Of a DNA stretch of 64,000 nucleotides, positions 55,922-64,000 are shown piece after piece. The translations under genes were made by a program, and so were the position numbers. Below the pieces are notes generated by a model. That model was not told the DNA's origin. It saw only the letters and a program-made list of their open reading frames with translations, and made no database searches. Location: assembly GCF_029892685.1 (NCBI RefSeq), contig NZ_JARXVD010000006.1:124001-188000 (forward strand), given 5' to 3'. Within the stretch, counting starts at the first letter, position 1, and every line of letters begins with the position of its first letter. The stretch is from Mycobacterium sp. OTB74 (GTDB taxonomy: Bacteria > Actinomycetota > Actinomycetes > Mycobacteriales > Mycobacteriaceae).

Positions 55922-57220
55922 ATGGGCATGACCACACAGGTTTTCCCGTCGGCTGCCGAGATCGAGCAGCGCACCCCGGCCGACCGTGACCGGGCCATCG
56001 ACGTCATCCGCATCGTCTCGCTGATCGGCGTCGTGGCGGGGCACACCGTCATGGCCACCAGCATGATCAAAGGCGGCGTGTTCATCTGGGGGAATCTGCT
56101 CACGACGTCAGTGGTGTTCCAGGCACTGACCTGGGTCTTCCAGATCATGCCCCTGTTCTTTTTCGCCGGTGTCGCGGCCTCGGCGGCGTCGTACCGAAGC
56201 GGGATGAGCTGGGGTGGCTGGCTGCTCAAACGATGCACGCGGCTGTACCGGCCGGTGTTCTACTACCTGGCGTTCTGGGCGGTCGCGCTGGCGGTTCTGA
56301 AGCACTTGTTGCCGATCCACGTGTACCAACCGATCGCCGGCGTCAGCATTCAACTGCTGTGGTTCCTGGGCGCCTACGTGATGGTGCTCGCGGCGGTGCC
56401 GCTGCTGGTCCGGATCACCTCCACCCGCTATCTGGTCATCGCGGTGGCCGCCACGTACGGGCTGATCGCGCTGGTCGATGCCATCCGGATCACCGACCAC
56501 GCCTGGTCGGCGCTGGGCTACGTCAATTTCGTGGTGTGGCTGATCCCCGGCATGTTCGGGGTGGCCTACCGGCGTGGGCTGTTGAGCGCGACGACCGCGC
56601 TGCGGGTCGGCCTGGGCATGCTGGCGGTCAACGTCGCGATGGTGTGGGTGGGACCGTACGAGCTGAGCCTGGTGGGCATCGAAACCCAGCACATCAAGAA
56701 CATCACGCCGCCATCGCTGCTGCTGGCCGGCCACGCAATCATGATGTGCGCCTTCGCGATTGCCGCGACCCCGGCCATCAAGCGGTGGGCCGCCAAGCCG
56801 CAGGTGTGGCGGCTTGCCGTCATCGGCAACACCGGTTCGATGACGCTGTACTTGTGGCACATGCCCGCTCTGCTGGGCATGCATCTGGCCTTCGACCTAC
56901 TGGGCCTGCCCCGCTACCCCGGTCAGCCGCATTTCCTGCTGTTGAGCGTCTGCCAGGTGGCGATCATGGCGGTGCTGGTCGCCGGGCTGTTCCTGGCGCT
57001 GCGGCCGCTGGAGAACGACCCGCTACCGTTGTGGGACGGCGGTTCGGTCGCTGCTCCCGGGCTGCGGAGCGCGGCAGTCGGCACAGTGTTGCTGATCGCC
57101 GGCGCGGCCACCCTGGCCTCGGTCGGATGGGGACTGAAAGACGCTGGCTTGCAATATGTTTCAGTGATGTTGGCGGCCCTGGTCGCAGCGCGCTTGCTGG
57201 CCCGGGACACCGACCGGTAA
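55922..57220 (+). CDS. Acyltransferase family 3 membrane protein
   Basis: A 432-residue integral membrane acyltransferase of the OafA/NodX type. The conserved first-helix motif (RDRAIDVIRIVSLIGVVAGH) carries the catalytic-type His. FFFAGVAA and KRCTRLYRP follow, and about ten helices are visible. Such proteins O-acylate sugars or lipids at the envelope. The target is unknown. ATG 55928 (MTTQVF) is an alternative start. It lies 33 bp after the MFS gene and may be separately expressed. Confidence 0.85.
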   Translation: MGMTTQVFPSAAEIEQRTPADRDRAIDVIRIVSLIGVVAGHTVMATSMIKGGVFIWGNLLTTSVVFQALTWVFQIMPLFFFAGVAASAASYRSGMSWGGWLLKRCTRLYRPVFYYLAFWAVALAVLKHLLPIHVYQPIAGVSIQLLWFLGAYVMVLAAVPLLVRITSTRYLVIAVAATYGLIALVDAIRITDHAWSALGYVNFVVWLIPGMFGVAYRRGLLSATTALRVGLGMLAVNVAMVWVGPYELSLVGIETQHIKNITPPSLLLAGHAIMMCAFAIAATPAIKRWAAKPQVWRLAVIGNTGSMTLYLWHMPALLGMHLAFDLLGLPRYPGQPHFLLLSVCQVAIMAVLVAGLFLALRPLENDPLPLWDGGSVAAPGLRSAAVGTVLLIAGAATLASVGWGLKDAGLQYVSVMLAALVAARLLARDTDR

Positions 57221-57409
57221 TTACCCGCTCTTGCGGCGGAACTCCCGCCGTCCCCCGCCGGCGGCACCGTGCGACTTGGACTGCTTGGACCCACCGTCCT
57301 GGTGTGCGGTGCCGCCGGACGAACCGGCCTTCTTGCGTTCAAGCGCCTCGCGGAACTTGCGCTTGGTCTCGTCGGACGATGCTGAATCTTCGGCGGAGTT
57401 CTCGGCCAT
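57221..57409 (-). CDS. DUF5302-type small protein
   Basis: A 62-residue hydrophilic protein, SDETKRKFREALERKKAG, then a Gly/Ser/His-rich middle and the basic end GRREFRRKSG. This matches the actinobacterial DUF5302 family, small proteins of unknown function with a basic RRxFRRKSG terminus. It lies 18 bp downstream of the Rv1155-like gene on the same strand and converges with the acyltransferase gene, whose stop abuts its own. Confidence 0.8.
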   Translation of the reverse strand: MAENSAEDSASSDETKRKFREALERKKAGSSGGTAHQDGGSKQSKSHGAAGGGRREFRRKSG

Positions 57410-57427
57410 GTACGCAGGGTAACGCCT

Positions 57428-57877
<450 letters not shown>

Positions 57878-57892
57878 CTACGTCCGAATCCC

Positions 57893-57898
57893 TACCAT
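57893..57898 (+). promoter_or_regulatory. Putative -10 box of the methyltransferase operon
   Basis: TACCAT ends 8 nt before the ATG at 57907, with only a G-run between. This is consistent with a leaderless transcript for the methyltransferase-DUF1697-methyltransferase operon. Confidence 0.35.
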
Positions 57899-57906
57899 TG
57901 GGGGTC

Positions 57907-58728
57907 ATGACGAGGATCGACGGCAACACTCTGGAAGGCGTATCGGCGACCACGTTGTGGACCCTGCACAATCGCGCGGGTGAAGCCAAGCGGTCCGACG
58001 GAGTGATCCGCGACCCGTGGGCGGTGACGCTGTACGACTCGATCTCCTACGACTACGGCAAGTTCGGAAGACCCAACCAATCGCATGCGCTGCGGGCCAA
58101 CGCGTTTGACGCGGCGGCCGGCGACTACTTGCGGACCCACCCCAAAGCCTCGGTGGTCGCCCTGGCCGAGGGCCTGCAGACCAGCTACTGGCGGTTGTCG
58201 CGTACCGGGGTCTCCGACGAATTGACCTGGTACTCCATCGATTTGGAACCCGTGATGGCCCTGCGCCGCGAGTTGCTGCCCGCCGAGGATCGAGTGGTGC
58301 CGCTGACCCAGTCAGCACTGGACCGCAGTTGGATGGATCAGGTGAGCAGCGACGACGGAGTCTTCATCACCGCTGAAGGGCTGCTGATGTATCTGCAGCC
58401 CGACGAGGCTCGGGGGCTGATCGCCGACTGCGCGTCGCGGTTCCCGGGCGCGCAGCTGATGTTCGATTCGCTCCCGCCGTGGTTCAGTCGCCGGACGCTG
58501 CGGGGCTACAACCTCACGGACCGCTACCAGGTTCCGGCCATGCCATTCGGCATCACCGCTGACGACGCACTCGGCCTGGCCGGCACTGTGCCCGGCGTGC
58601 GCTACTCCCGAGACATTCCCTGGCCGACGGGCCGCGGCGTCTGGAAGTTCGCCGCCTGGCCGCCGATGGATCTGATCGGCCCGTTGCGTCACGCGCGGCC
58701 GAGCATCACCCTGCTGGAGTTCGCATGA
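57907..58728 (+). CDS. LCM-family SAM-dependent methyltransferase, copy 1
   Basis: A 273-residue protein of the leucine-carboxyl-methyltransferase-like group found in mycobacteria and polyketide clusters. SAM-site segments are VVALAEGLQTSYWR and WYSIDLEPVMALRRELLP. The family-specific VFITAEGLLMYLQPDEARGL follows. The C-terminus ends SITLLEFA. The substrate is unknown. The gene overlaps the DUF1697 gene by 4 bp. A paralogue follows it. Confidence 0.85.
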   Translation: MTRIDGNTLEGVSATTLWTLHNRAGEAKRSDGVIRDPWAVTLYDSISYDYGKFGRPNQSHALRANAFDAAAGDYLRTHPKASVVALAEGLQTSYWRLSRTGVSDELTWYSIDLEPVMALRRELLPAEDRVVPLTQSALDRSWMDQVSSDDGVFITAEGLLMYLQPDEARGLIADCASRFPGAQLMFDSLPPWFSRRTLRGYNLTDRYQVPAMPFGITADDALGLAGTVPGVRYSRDIPWPTGRGVWKFAAWPPMDLIGPLRHARPSITLLEFA

Positions 58729-59258
58729 CGCAGTACGCCGCTTTCCTGCGCGGCGTCAACGTCGGCGGGGTGAACCTGAAGATGGCCGATCTCGCCACCG
58801 CGCTCCGACAGGCCGGGTTCACCGGCGTGATGACCCTGCTGGCCAGCGGAAATGTGCTGCTGTCCAGCCCGTCGAATGCTGCTGAGGTACGCACGAAAAC
58901 CGAAGCAGCACTGCGGGAATCGTTCGGCTACGACGCCTGGGTACTGGTGTACCCGATCGAGGAACTACGTGCCATCTCGGCCGGGTACCCGTTCCAGCGT
59001 GAGGTGGACGGCCACCACTCGTATGTGACGTTCGTCAGCGACCCGGACGTGCTCGACGAACTCGCCGCACTGGCACCCGGCGCCGGCGAGCAGAGCCTGC
59101 GCGGTGACGGCGTGCTGTATTGGCAGGTGCCCCGCGGCAACACCCTGGACAGCGCGATCAGCAAGACCATGGCCAAGAAGCGCTACAAGTCCTCGACCAC
59201 CACCCGCAACCTGCGGACGGTGGACAAGGTGCTGGCTTCGGTAGATTCGACGGGGTGA
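58725..59258 (+). CDS. DUF1697 protein
   Basis: A 177-residue protein with the DUF1697 signature YAAFLRGVNVGGVNLKMADL, followed by GNVLLSS and the C-terminal KKRYKSSTTTRNLRTV. The family is widespread and of unknown function. It is embedded between two methyltransferase genes with 4-bp overlaps on both sides, so expression is coupled. This may be informative for the family's role. Confidence 0.88.
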   Translation: MTQYAAFLRGVNVGGVNLKMADLATALRQAGFTGVMTLLASGNVLLSSPSNAAEVRTKTEAALRESFGYDAWVLVYPIEELRAISAGYPFQREVDGHHSYVTFVSDPDVLDELAALAPGAGEQSLRGDGVLYWQVPRGNTLDSAISKTMAKKRYKSSTTTRNLRTVDKVLASVDSTG

Positions 59259-60088
59259 CATCCTCCCCGAAGGTGGACGCCGCCGCGCTGACGGGCGTCT
59301 CCGAGACAGCACTGATGACGTTGCAGGTCAGAGCCAACGAGGCCCGCCGTCCGGACAGCATCATCGATGACCCCGTGGCCATCGAGGTGGCCGACCGCAT
59401 CGACTTCGACTTCGCCAAGTTCGGCTACACCCGCCGCCAGGACATGGCGCTGCGCTCACTGGCGTTCGACCGCGCGACCCACGACTACCTGCGTGCCTAT
59501 CCGAAGGCCACCGTGGTGGCGCTCGCCGAAGGCCTACAGACCAGTTTCTATCGGGTTTCCGCGGCTGAGCCGGATCCGCAATTCCATTGGCTCACTGTCG
59601 ATTTACCACCGATGGTCGCCGTCCGCGAGCAACTGCTGCCACCGTCCGAGCGGGTCGAGGTCTGCGCCCAGTCAGCTCTGGACTACAGCTGGATGGACCG
59701 GGTCGCCACCGCGAACGGAGTGTTCATCACCGCCGAGGGTCTGCTGATGTACCTGCAACCCGAGGAATCCATGCGGTTGATCACCGAGTGCGCCAAGCGC
59801 TTTCCGGGCGGGCAGATGATGTTCGACCTGCCGCCTACGTTGTTCGCCGGATGGGTCCGGCGCGGCATGTGGACCTCGCTGCGTTATCGGGTGCCGCCGA
59901 TGCCGTTCACCCTGTCGGCCAGCGAGGCGGCCCGCCTGGTGAACATCGTGCCCGGAGTACGGATGGTGCAGGACATCGAATATCCCCGAGGCCGCGGCGA
60001 GGTGCTCAACACCATGCTGTGGGCAGCACAGCGGTTTCCGCTGCTGGATCCAGTGCGGCCGACCATGACGCTGCTCGAATTCGGCTAG
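59255..60088 (+). CDS. LCM-family SAM-dependent methyltransferase, copy 2
   Basis: A 277-residue paralogue of the 57907 protein: VVALAEGLQTSFYR, WLTVDLPPMVAVREQLLP, VFITAEGLLMYLQPEESM and the end TMTLLEFG correspond segment by segment. The GTG start overlaps the DUF1697 stop by 4 bp. The C-terminus overlaps the P450 gene tail-to-tail by 4 bp. Both copies keep the SAM and LLMYL motifs, so both are probably active. Confidence 0.85.
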   Translation: MTSSPKVDAAALTGVSETALMTLQVRANEARRPDSIIDDPVAIEVADRIDFDFAKFGYTRRQDMALRSLAFDRATHDYLRAYPKATVVALAEGLQTSFYRVSAAEPDPQFHWLTVDLPPMVAVREQLLPPSERVEVCAQSALDYSWMDRVATANGVFITAEGLLMYLQPEESMRLITECAKRFPGGQMMFDLPPTLFAGWVRRGMWTSLRYRVPPMPFTLSASEAARLVNIVPGVRMVQDIEYPRGRGEVLNTMLWAAQRFPLLDPVRPTMTLLEFG

Positions 60089-63000
60089 CCCGCCCAGACA
60101 TCCTCGACGTAGCGATCGGCGGAAACCAGGTCGGCCAGCCAGGCGCGGGCGGCGTCGTCGTCCGCTCCGGTGTTGTCGCAGTAGATCTTCCGGAAGGCCT
60201 CGCGCACCGCGGGTGCCATCGCGGCACCGTCGCCGCACACATAGACGTGGGTGTTCTTGTCCGGATCGCCGAGCATGTCCCAGACCTCGTCGGCGTCCGC
60301 GGCGATCCGGTCCTGTACATACCGGACCTCATCGCCGTCCAGCCGCGAGAAGGCCGGCCGCATGCGCACTATGCCAAGGCCTTCCGCTTCCTGCGCCTCG
60401 TCGCGGAACAGGTAGTCGACGTCGGGGTGACGCACGCCGAAGAAACACAGTGCTGGAGAGAACGGCTCGTCCGCCTCCAGTGCGGCCAGCCGGTCTCCGA
60501 TGAAGCCGCGGAACGGGGCCACACCTGTTCCGGCGCTGACCAGGATGACGTTCCTGGCCGGGTCGGCGCCCGCCCGGAACGCCTGGCGGGCCGGGTCCAC
60601 CCGCATCCGGATCTGTTGTCCTGGACCAGAATCGGCAAGGTAACTCGATGACACGCCGCGGAAAACGCCGTCGCCGGAACGGTTCGGGCCTTCCAGGACG
60701 CCGACCACGAGTTCTACCTCGCGAGCGCGGCGGCGTGATGACGTGGCGATCGAGTAGTGCCGAGGTGCCATCGGTTCGAACAGTTCCAGTAGTTCGGAGC
60801 CACTGAGCTGGGTAGCCGGGAACTCCGCGAAACATGCGATGACGCTCAGTGCGCGGCTCTCGGGATGTTCGGCCAACTCGGTCAGCGCATCGCGTTCCGG
60901 CGGACACGGGTTGGCCGCGGCCAGGCGCACCAGTTGGCTGCGACTGGCGGGCTTGCGTAGTTCTAGGAAATGCGTAAGTAGTTGGCGCACAGTGACTTCC
61001 CGGTCGATCGGGATGGCCCGCCGGGTGCTGCGGCGTGGGTTGATCGAGATCTGGCGATCGAGCTGCAGGCCCAATATTTCGCCGACCTCCTCCACCAGCT
61101 CGGGGCTGTTGTCCGGCAACACGGTGAGGTGGTCGCCGGTCTGGTAGTCGACTCCGTCTGGCAGGGCGATCCTGATCAACCGCTTGTCGGCTCCGATTGG
61201 CGAGCCGATGTCGACCAGGGCGGTGTTGTCCAGCACCGTCGCGGGCTGGACCTGATAGCGGGCGTCGATCGCCGCAGTGACCGGTCCGTCGATGGCCCGC
61301 AGGTCGTAGAGCGGTTCCTCGGTCACCGCCTCATCGCCGGCGGCCGGCGACTCGACTCCGAACACGCCGGCGAGCGAATTCCACAAAGTCGCCGAGAACT
61401 CCTCGACCGCCCCGGCGAAATCACCGGACGTGTCGGCTTCGGTCATCGGAAGAAGTTGTGTCGCACCGAGTTCCGCCAGCCGTGCGTCGATGTGCCGAGG
61501 CACAGCCATGAACGTCTCGGCCCAGTTACGGTCGCCGACGCCGAGAACCGCGTACGGCACCGGTGGCGCCTGGGCGGCCGATCCGTCCAACCACTCGACG
61601 AAGGCGCGGGCGTCGTCGGTCGGCATCCCGTTGTACGACGCCGCGACCACCACCACCGCCCCCTGCTCCGGTAGTGCGTCGGTCACGGAATCCAGTGCGG
61701 CAACGGTGGTCTCGTACCCCAGGTCGACCGCTTCGTCGCCCAGTTGTTCCGCCAGCGACCGACAGTTGCCGAGGTTCGAGCCGTGCAACACAAGCAGTTT
61801 CGTGCCGGGCGCCACGGCCGCGCGCGACTGTGGCACCGTCGCCGCCGACGCCGAGACCGCGGCCGGAGCCTGCCTGCGCTCGTCCGAGCGCCGGCGAACC
61901 AGTTCGAGGTGGAAGCCCTCCGGCTTGCGGAGCAAGTCGCTGTGGGTGTGCAGCTGGTAGTGCTCGATGTCGAGGAATCGGTAGCGATGCACCAACGTCG
62001 CAAGTGCCATGGTCGCTTCATGCAGTGCGAACTGGCGGCCGATGCACGACCGTGCGCCGGTACCAAACGGCTTGAACAGGTTCACCGGCCGCGACCCGCT
62101 CAGTTCAGTGTCGAACCGATCCGGGTCGAAGGTCTCGACGTTGTCACCCCACTCGGGCTGCCGGTGCAGGGACGAGGTGAATACCGTCACCGCCTCTCCG
62201 CGGTGCACCGGATACTTGCCGCCGATCACTGTGTCCGCCAACGCCATTCGGTCGAATTCCCGCACCGGCGGCGACAGCCGCAGCGTCTCGTCGATGATTT
62301 GGCGGATGTAAGTGAGCTTGCCGATCTCGTCGAACGCCGGCACGTGGTCGTCATCGGGGCCGAAGAGCGCGTCGACTTCTGCTTGGGCCCGGTGCAACAC
62401 CGCGGGATTCTTGACGATGCTGTACAGCGCCGTCGGCATCACCGTCGACGTGGTGTCCTGCCCGGCAACCATGAACGTGGCGATCTGGTTGCGGATGCTG
62501 TCGTCATCGAGAAGCGGTACGCCGTCAGGCCCCGGTTTCAGCATCAATGCCAGCAGGTCCTCGATGTCGCCCTCACCCGCGCGGTGCTGCGATATCAGAC
62601 CCGCGATGAAGGCGAACAAATTGTCGCGCTCAACGTCGAACACTGCCCGGTCACCGGCGGCTCCGGCGAGTATCTGACCCAGCGCGGCCGCGAAACTGGC
62701 TGGGATTTCAGCAAGTCCATCGTGTTGGTACGAGTCGAACCGGGCGCCGAACCCGGCCAGGCCGACGGTGTCCATGGCCAACTTGGCCAGGTCTCCGGCG
62801 ACATCTACCGCACGGGTTCCGACCGCAGCGTCCCACTGCGCAATGAGCTGCCGGTTGATGTCCAGCATCGCCGGGTGATAGCTGCGCAGGCCGCTGAAGC
62901 TGAATCCGGAGATCAGAACGTCGTGGGCCTGCTGCCAACCGTCCTCACCGGTGTACGCCGTGAACAACCCGTTGCCGGCCAGCGGTCGGAACCGGGCCAG

Positions 63001-63276
63001 GCGGTCGGTCAGGCCCTTGACGAACCTGGTCTCGTCGCACAGTTCATCGACCAACGCCAGCGAGCATGCGTACAGCCGTCGGCTGCCGCCGAAGTCCGAA
63101 TAGAACAGCGGACCGTACTGCTCGGTGAGCAAGTCGGCCGGTAGTGCGTACGGCCGACCCGGTACCGGTCTGGGTGGCAGCTCAACACCGACAGCCGAAG
63201 GGACACCTGCGATCTCCGGCGGCACGGCCGGAGACATCCCATATCCCGTCGCTTCGCTCGCCCGGAATACCTCCAT
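60085..63276 (-). CDS. CYP102-type self-sufficient cytochrome P450 (P450-reductase fusion)
   Basis: A 1063-residue fusion like P450 BM3. The P450 part (1-460) has the I-helix oxygen motif AGQDTT (271-276; BM3 has AGHETT), ExxR at E330-R333 and the heme-Cys motif FGTGARSCIG (C411). A linker (465-490) leads to a flavodoxin-like FMN domain (about 492-640, LHGSNLGNCRSLAEQ) and an FAD/NADPH reductase domain to the end (APRHYSIATSS; VSAGTGVAPFRGF). It probably hydroxylates fatty acids or similar chains with NADPH. It lies 34 bp downstream of an EthA-like monooxygenase gene. A TACGCT -10-like box 8 nt before the ATG suggests its own leaderless promoter. Confidence 0.94.
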   Translation of the reverse strand: MEVFRASEATGYGMSPAVPPEIAGVPSAVGVELPPRPVPGRPYALPADLLTEQYGPLFYSDFGGSRRLYACSLALVDELCDETRFVKGLTDRLARFRPLAGNGLFTAYTGEDGWQQAHDVLISGFSFSGLRSYHPAMLDINRQLIAQWDAAVGTRAVDVAGDLAKLAMDTVGLAGFGARFDSYQHDGLAEIPASFAAALGQILAGAAGDRAVFDVERDNLFAFIAGLISQHRAGEGDIEDLLALMLKPGPDGVPLLDDDSIRNQIATFMVAGQDTTSTVMPTALYSIVKNPAVLHRAQAEVDALFGPDDDHVPAFDEIGKLTYIRQIIDETLRLSPPVREFDRMALADTVIGGKYPVHRGEAVTVFTSSLHRQPEWGDNVETFDPDRFDTELSGSRPVNLFKPFGTGARSCIGRQFALHEATMALATLVHRYRFLDIEHYQLHTHSDLLRKPEGFHLELVRRRSDERRQAPAAVSASAATVPQSRAAVAPGTKLLVLHGSNLGNCRSLAEQLGDEAVDLGYETTVAALDSVTDALPEQGAVVVVAASYNGMPTDDARAFVEWLDGSAAQAPPVPYAVLGVGDRNWAETFMAVPRHIDARLAELGATQLLPMTEADTSGDFAGAVEEFSATLWNSLAGVFGVESPAAGDEAVTEEPLYDLRAIDGPVTAAIDARYQVQPATVLDNTALVDIGSPIGADKRLIRIALPDGVDYQTGDHLTVLPDNSPELVEEVGEILGLQLDRQISINPRRSTRRAIPIDREVTVRQLLTHFLELRKPASRSQLVRLAAANPCPPERDALTELAEHPESRALSVIACFAEFPATQLSGSELLELFEPMAPRHYSIATSSRRRAREVELVVGVLEGPNRSGDGVFRGVSSSYLADSGPGQQIRMRVDPARQAFRAGADPARNVILVSAGTGVAPFRGFIGDRLAALEADEPFSPALCFFGVRHPDVDYLFRDEAQEAEGLGIVRMRPAFSRLDGDEVRYVQDRIAADADEVWDMLGDPDKNTHVYVCGDGAAMAPAVREAFRKIYCDNTGADDDAARAWLADLVSADRYVEDVWAG

Positions 63277-63310
63277 ACCGCGTCAGCGTAATAGCCGCCC
63301 GGCGTGCCGG

Positions 63311-64000
63311 TCAGGGAACCAGCACGCGCTCCCGGACTTCGCGGTGCTGCATGGCGGCGAACCGCAGATTCGGATCGGCCACCGCTCCGTTGCGGAGCAC
63401 CTCACGGTCGAGGTTGTAGTTCATCGACATCACCCACGGTCCTTCGACCCCCTGGCGGGGCAGCGTGTCGGCGACGCGCTGCACGTAGCCGGCACCGAAG
63501 TCCAGCATCGGGCGGGTGTCCATATCCGGATTGACGGGCTCGGGGTACACAGTGTCAAAACCGTTGGCGTCCATATGGCTCAGCAGCCGGCAGAAGTGCT
63601 CGCACAGCAGCCCCACCTTGAGCGTCCACGACGAGTTCGTGTAGCCGAAGGCGAAGGCAAAGTTGGGCACGCCCGACAGCATGATGCCCTTGTAGACCAC
63701 GCTCTCGGACGGGTTCACCGACTGACCGTCGACAGTCAGCGACATCCCGCCGAACAACTGCACGTTCAAACCCGTTGCGGTGACGATGATGTCGGCGTCC
63801 AGGTGGGCTCCCGACTCCAGCTGGATGCCGGTCTCGGTGAACGTCGCGATCCGGTCGGTCACCACCGACGCCTTGCCTTTGCCGATGGCCTTGAACAGGT
63901 CGGCGTCCGGGACAGTGCACAGCCGCTGGTCCCACGGGTTGTAGGCGGGGCTGAAGTGCTGGTCGACTGGGTAGCCCTTGGGCAGCTGGCTGGCGTTGGC
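63311..64000 (-). CDS. EthA-like Baeyer-Villiger monooxygenase (5' end beyond the window)
   Basis: The C-terminal 230 residues of an FAD- and NADPH-dependent monooxygenase. [20 protein letters not shown], then [20 protein letters not shown] and [20 protein letters not shown] and WTLKVGLL, closely match EthA (Rv3854c) and related mycobacterial BVMOs, including the ATG motif of class B flavin monooxygenases. The reading frame is open to base 64000. It oxidises ketones or thioamides; the particular substrate is unknown. It precedes the CYP102 gene by 34 bp on the same strand, suggesting joint oxidation of a ketone or alkyl substrate. Confidence 0.9.
   Translation of the reverse strand, partial: ANASQLPKGYPVDQHFSPAYNPWDQRLCTVPDADLFKAIGKGKASVVTDRIATFTETGIQLESGAHLDADIIVTATGLNVQLFGGMSLTVDGQSVNPSESVVYKGIMLSGVPNFAFAFGYTNSSWTLKVGLLCEHFCRLLSHMDANGFDTVYPEPVNPDMDTRPMLDFGAGYVQRVADTLPRQGVEGPWVMSMNYNLDREVLRNGAVADPNLRFAAMQHREVRERVLVP

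Overview
The window is a GC-rich chromosomal segment from a mycobacterium, most likely a non-tuberculous, Mycolicibacterium-like species. Several genes are close to diagnostic: fbiC (coenzyme F420), mshB (mycothiol), pimE and lpqW (PIM/LAM glycolipids), two proteins of the F420-binding Rv1155 type, and a phage esterase of the kind that cuts mycolic acids from the wall. Read left to right, the core genes follow the M. tuberculosis order from Rv1207 down to Rv1155, as recalled from that genome: folP2, fadD6, LOG, dapE, dapD, fadD36, pruB, pruA, pruC, dapC, fdxC, padR, fadH, fbiC, Rv1171, mshB, lpqW, typA, mutT2, Rv1159A, pimE, Rv1158c, Rv1157c, Rv1156, Rv1155. Several M. tuberculosis blocks are absent from their expected places: esxKL/PPE18, pks3/4-papA3-mmpL10, PE12 and narGHJI.

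Region by region. 1-10.9 kb holds folate and acyl-CoA synthetase genes, a LOG hydrolase, a type VII-like secreted protein, an ABC-F ATPase and the divergent dapE/dapD lysine genes. 10.8-15.1 kb is the proline-catabolic pruB-pruA operon with its divergent regulator pruC. 15.1-19.4 kb carries fdxC-dapC facing padR-fadH. 19.4-29.4 kb carries fbiC, mshB, a ClC channel and lpqW, with an exported Thr/Ser-rich protein at the usual PE12 position. 29.6-34 kb is an insertion between lpqW and typA: an unknown protein, an AraC-family remnant, and a cyclase-ATPase-TPR protein with altered catalytic residues. 34-42.1 kb returns to core: typA, mutT2, pterin dehydratase, pimE, a GT-C membrane protein and two exported Ala/Pro-rich proteins.

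Two accessory islands interrupt the core. Between the Rv1157c and Rv1156 orthologues, 42.1-44.6 kb carries three unrecognised small helical proteins, two of them strongly bipolar (acidic then basic). Each is separated by long non-coding DNA with hairpins. A DUF1059 protein and a nitroreductase follow. Between the Rv1156 and Rv1155 orthologues, 46-57.4 kb holds a degraded prophage and an apparent small-molecule pathway. The prophage part has lysB, lysA, a broken holin-like ORF and a serine-integrase fragment. The pathway part has two paralogous DapB-like dehydrogenases, a VOC protein, an SDR, a TetR regulator and an MFS transporter, with two palindromes in the divergent promoter.

The right end (57.4-64 kb) has the Rv1155-like flavin/F420 protein, a tightly overlapping methyltransferase-DUF1697-methyltransferase operon, and a self-sufficient CYP102-type P450 downstream of an EthA-like Baeyer-Villiger monooxygenase that runs off the window. 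Many starts lack a Shine-Dalgarno site but have a TANNNT -10 box about 6-8 nt upstream, the pattern of leaderless mycobacterial transcripts. This was used to choose several starts. All family calls come from reading the translated sequence; no database search was run.
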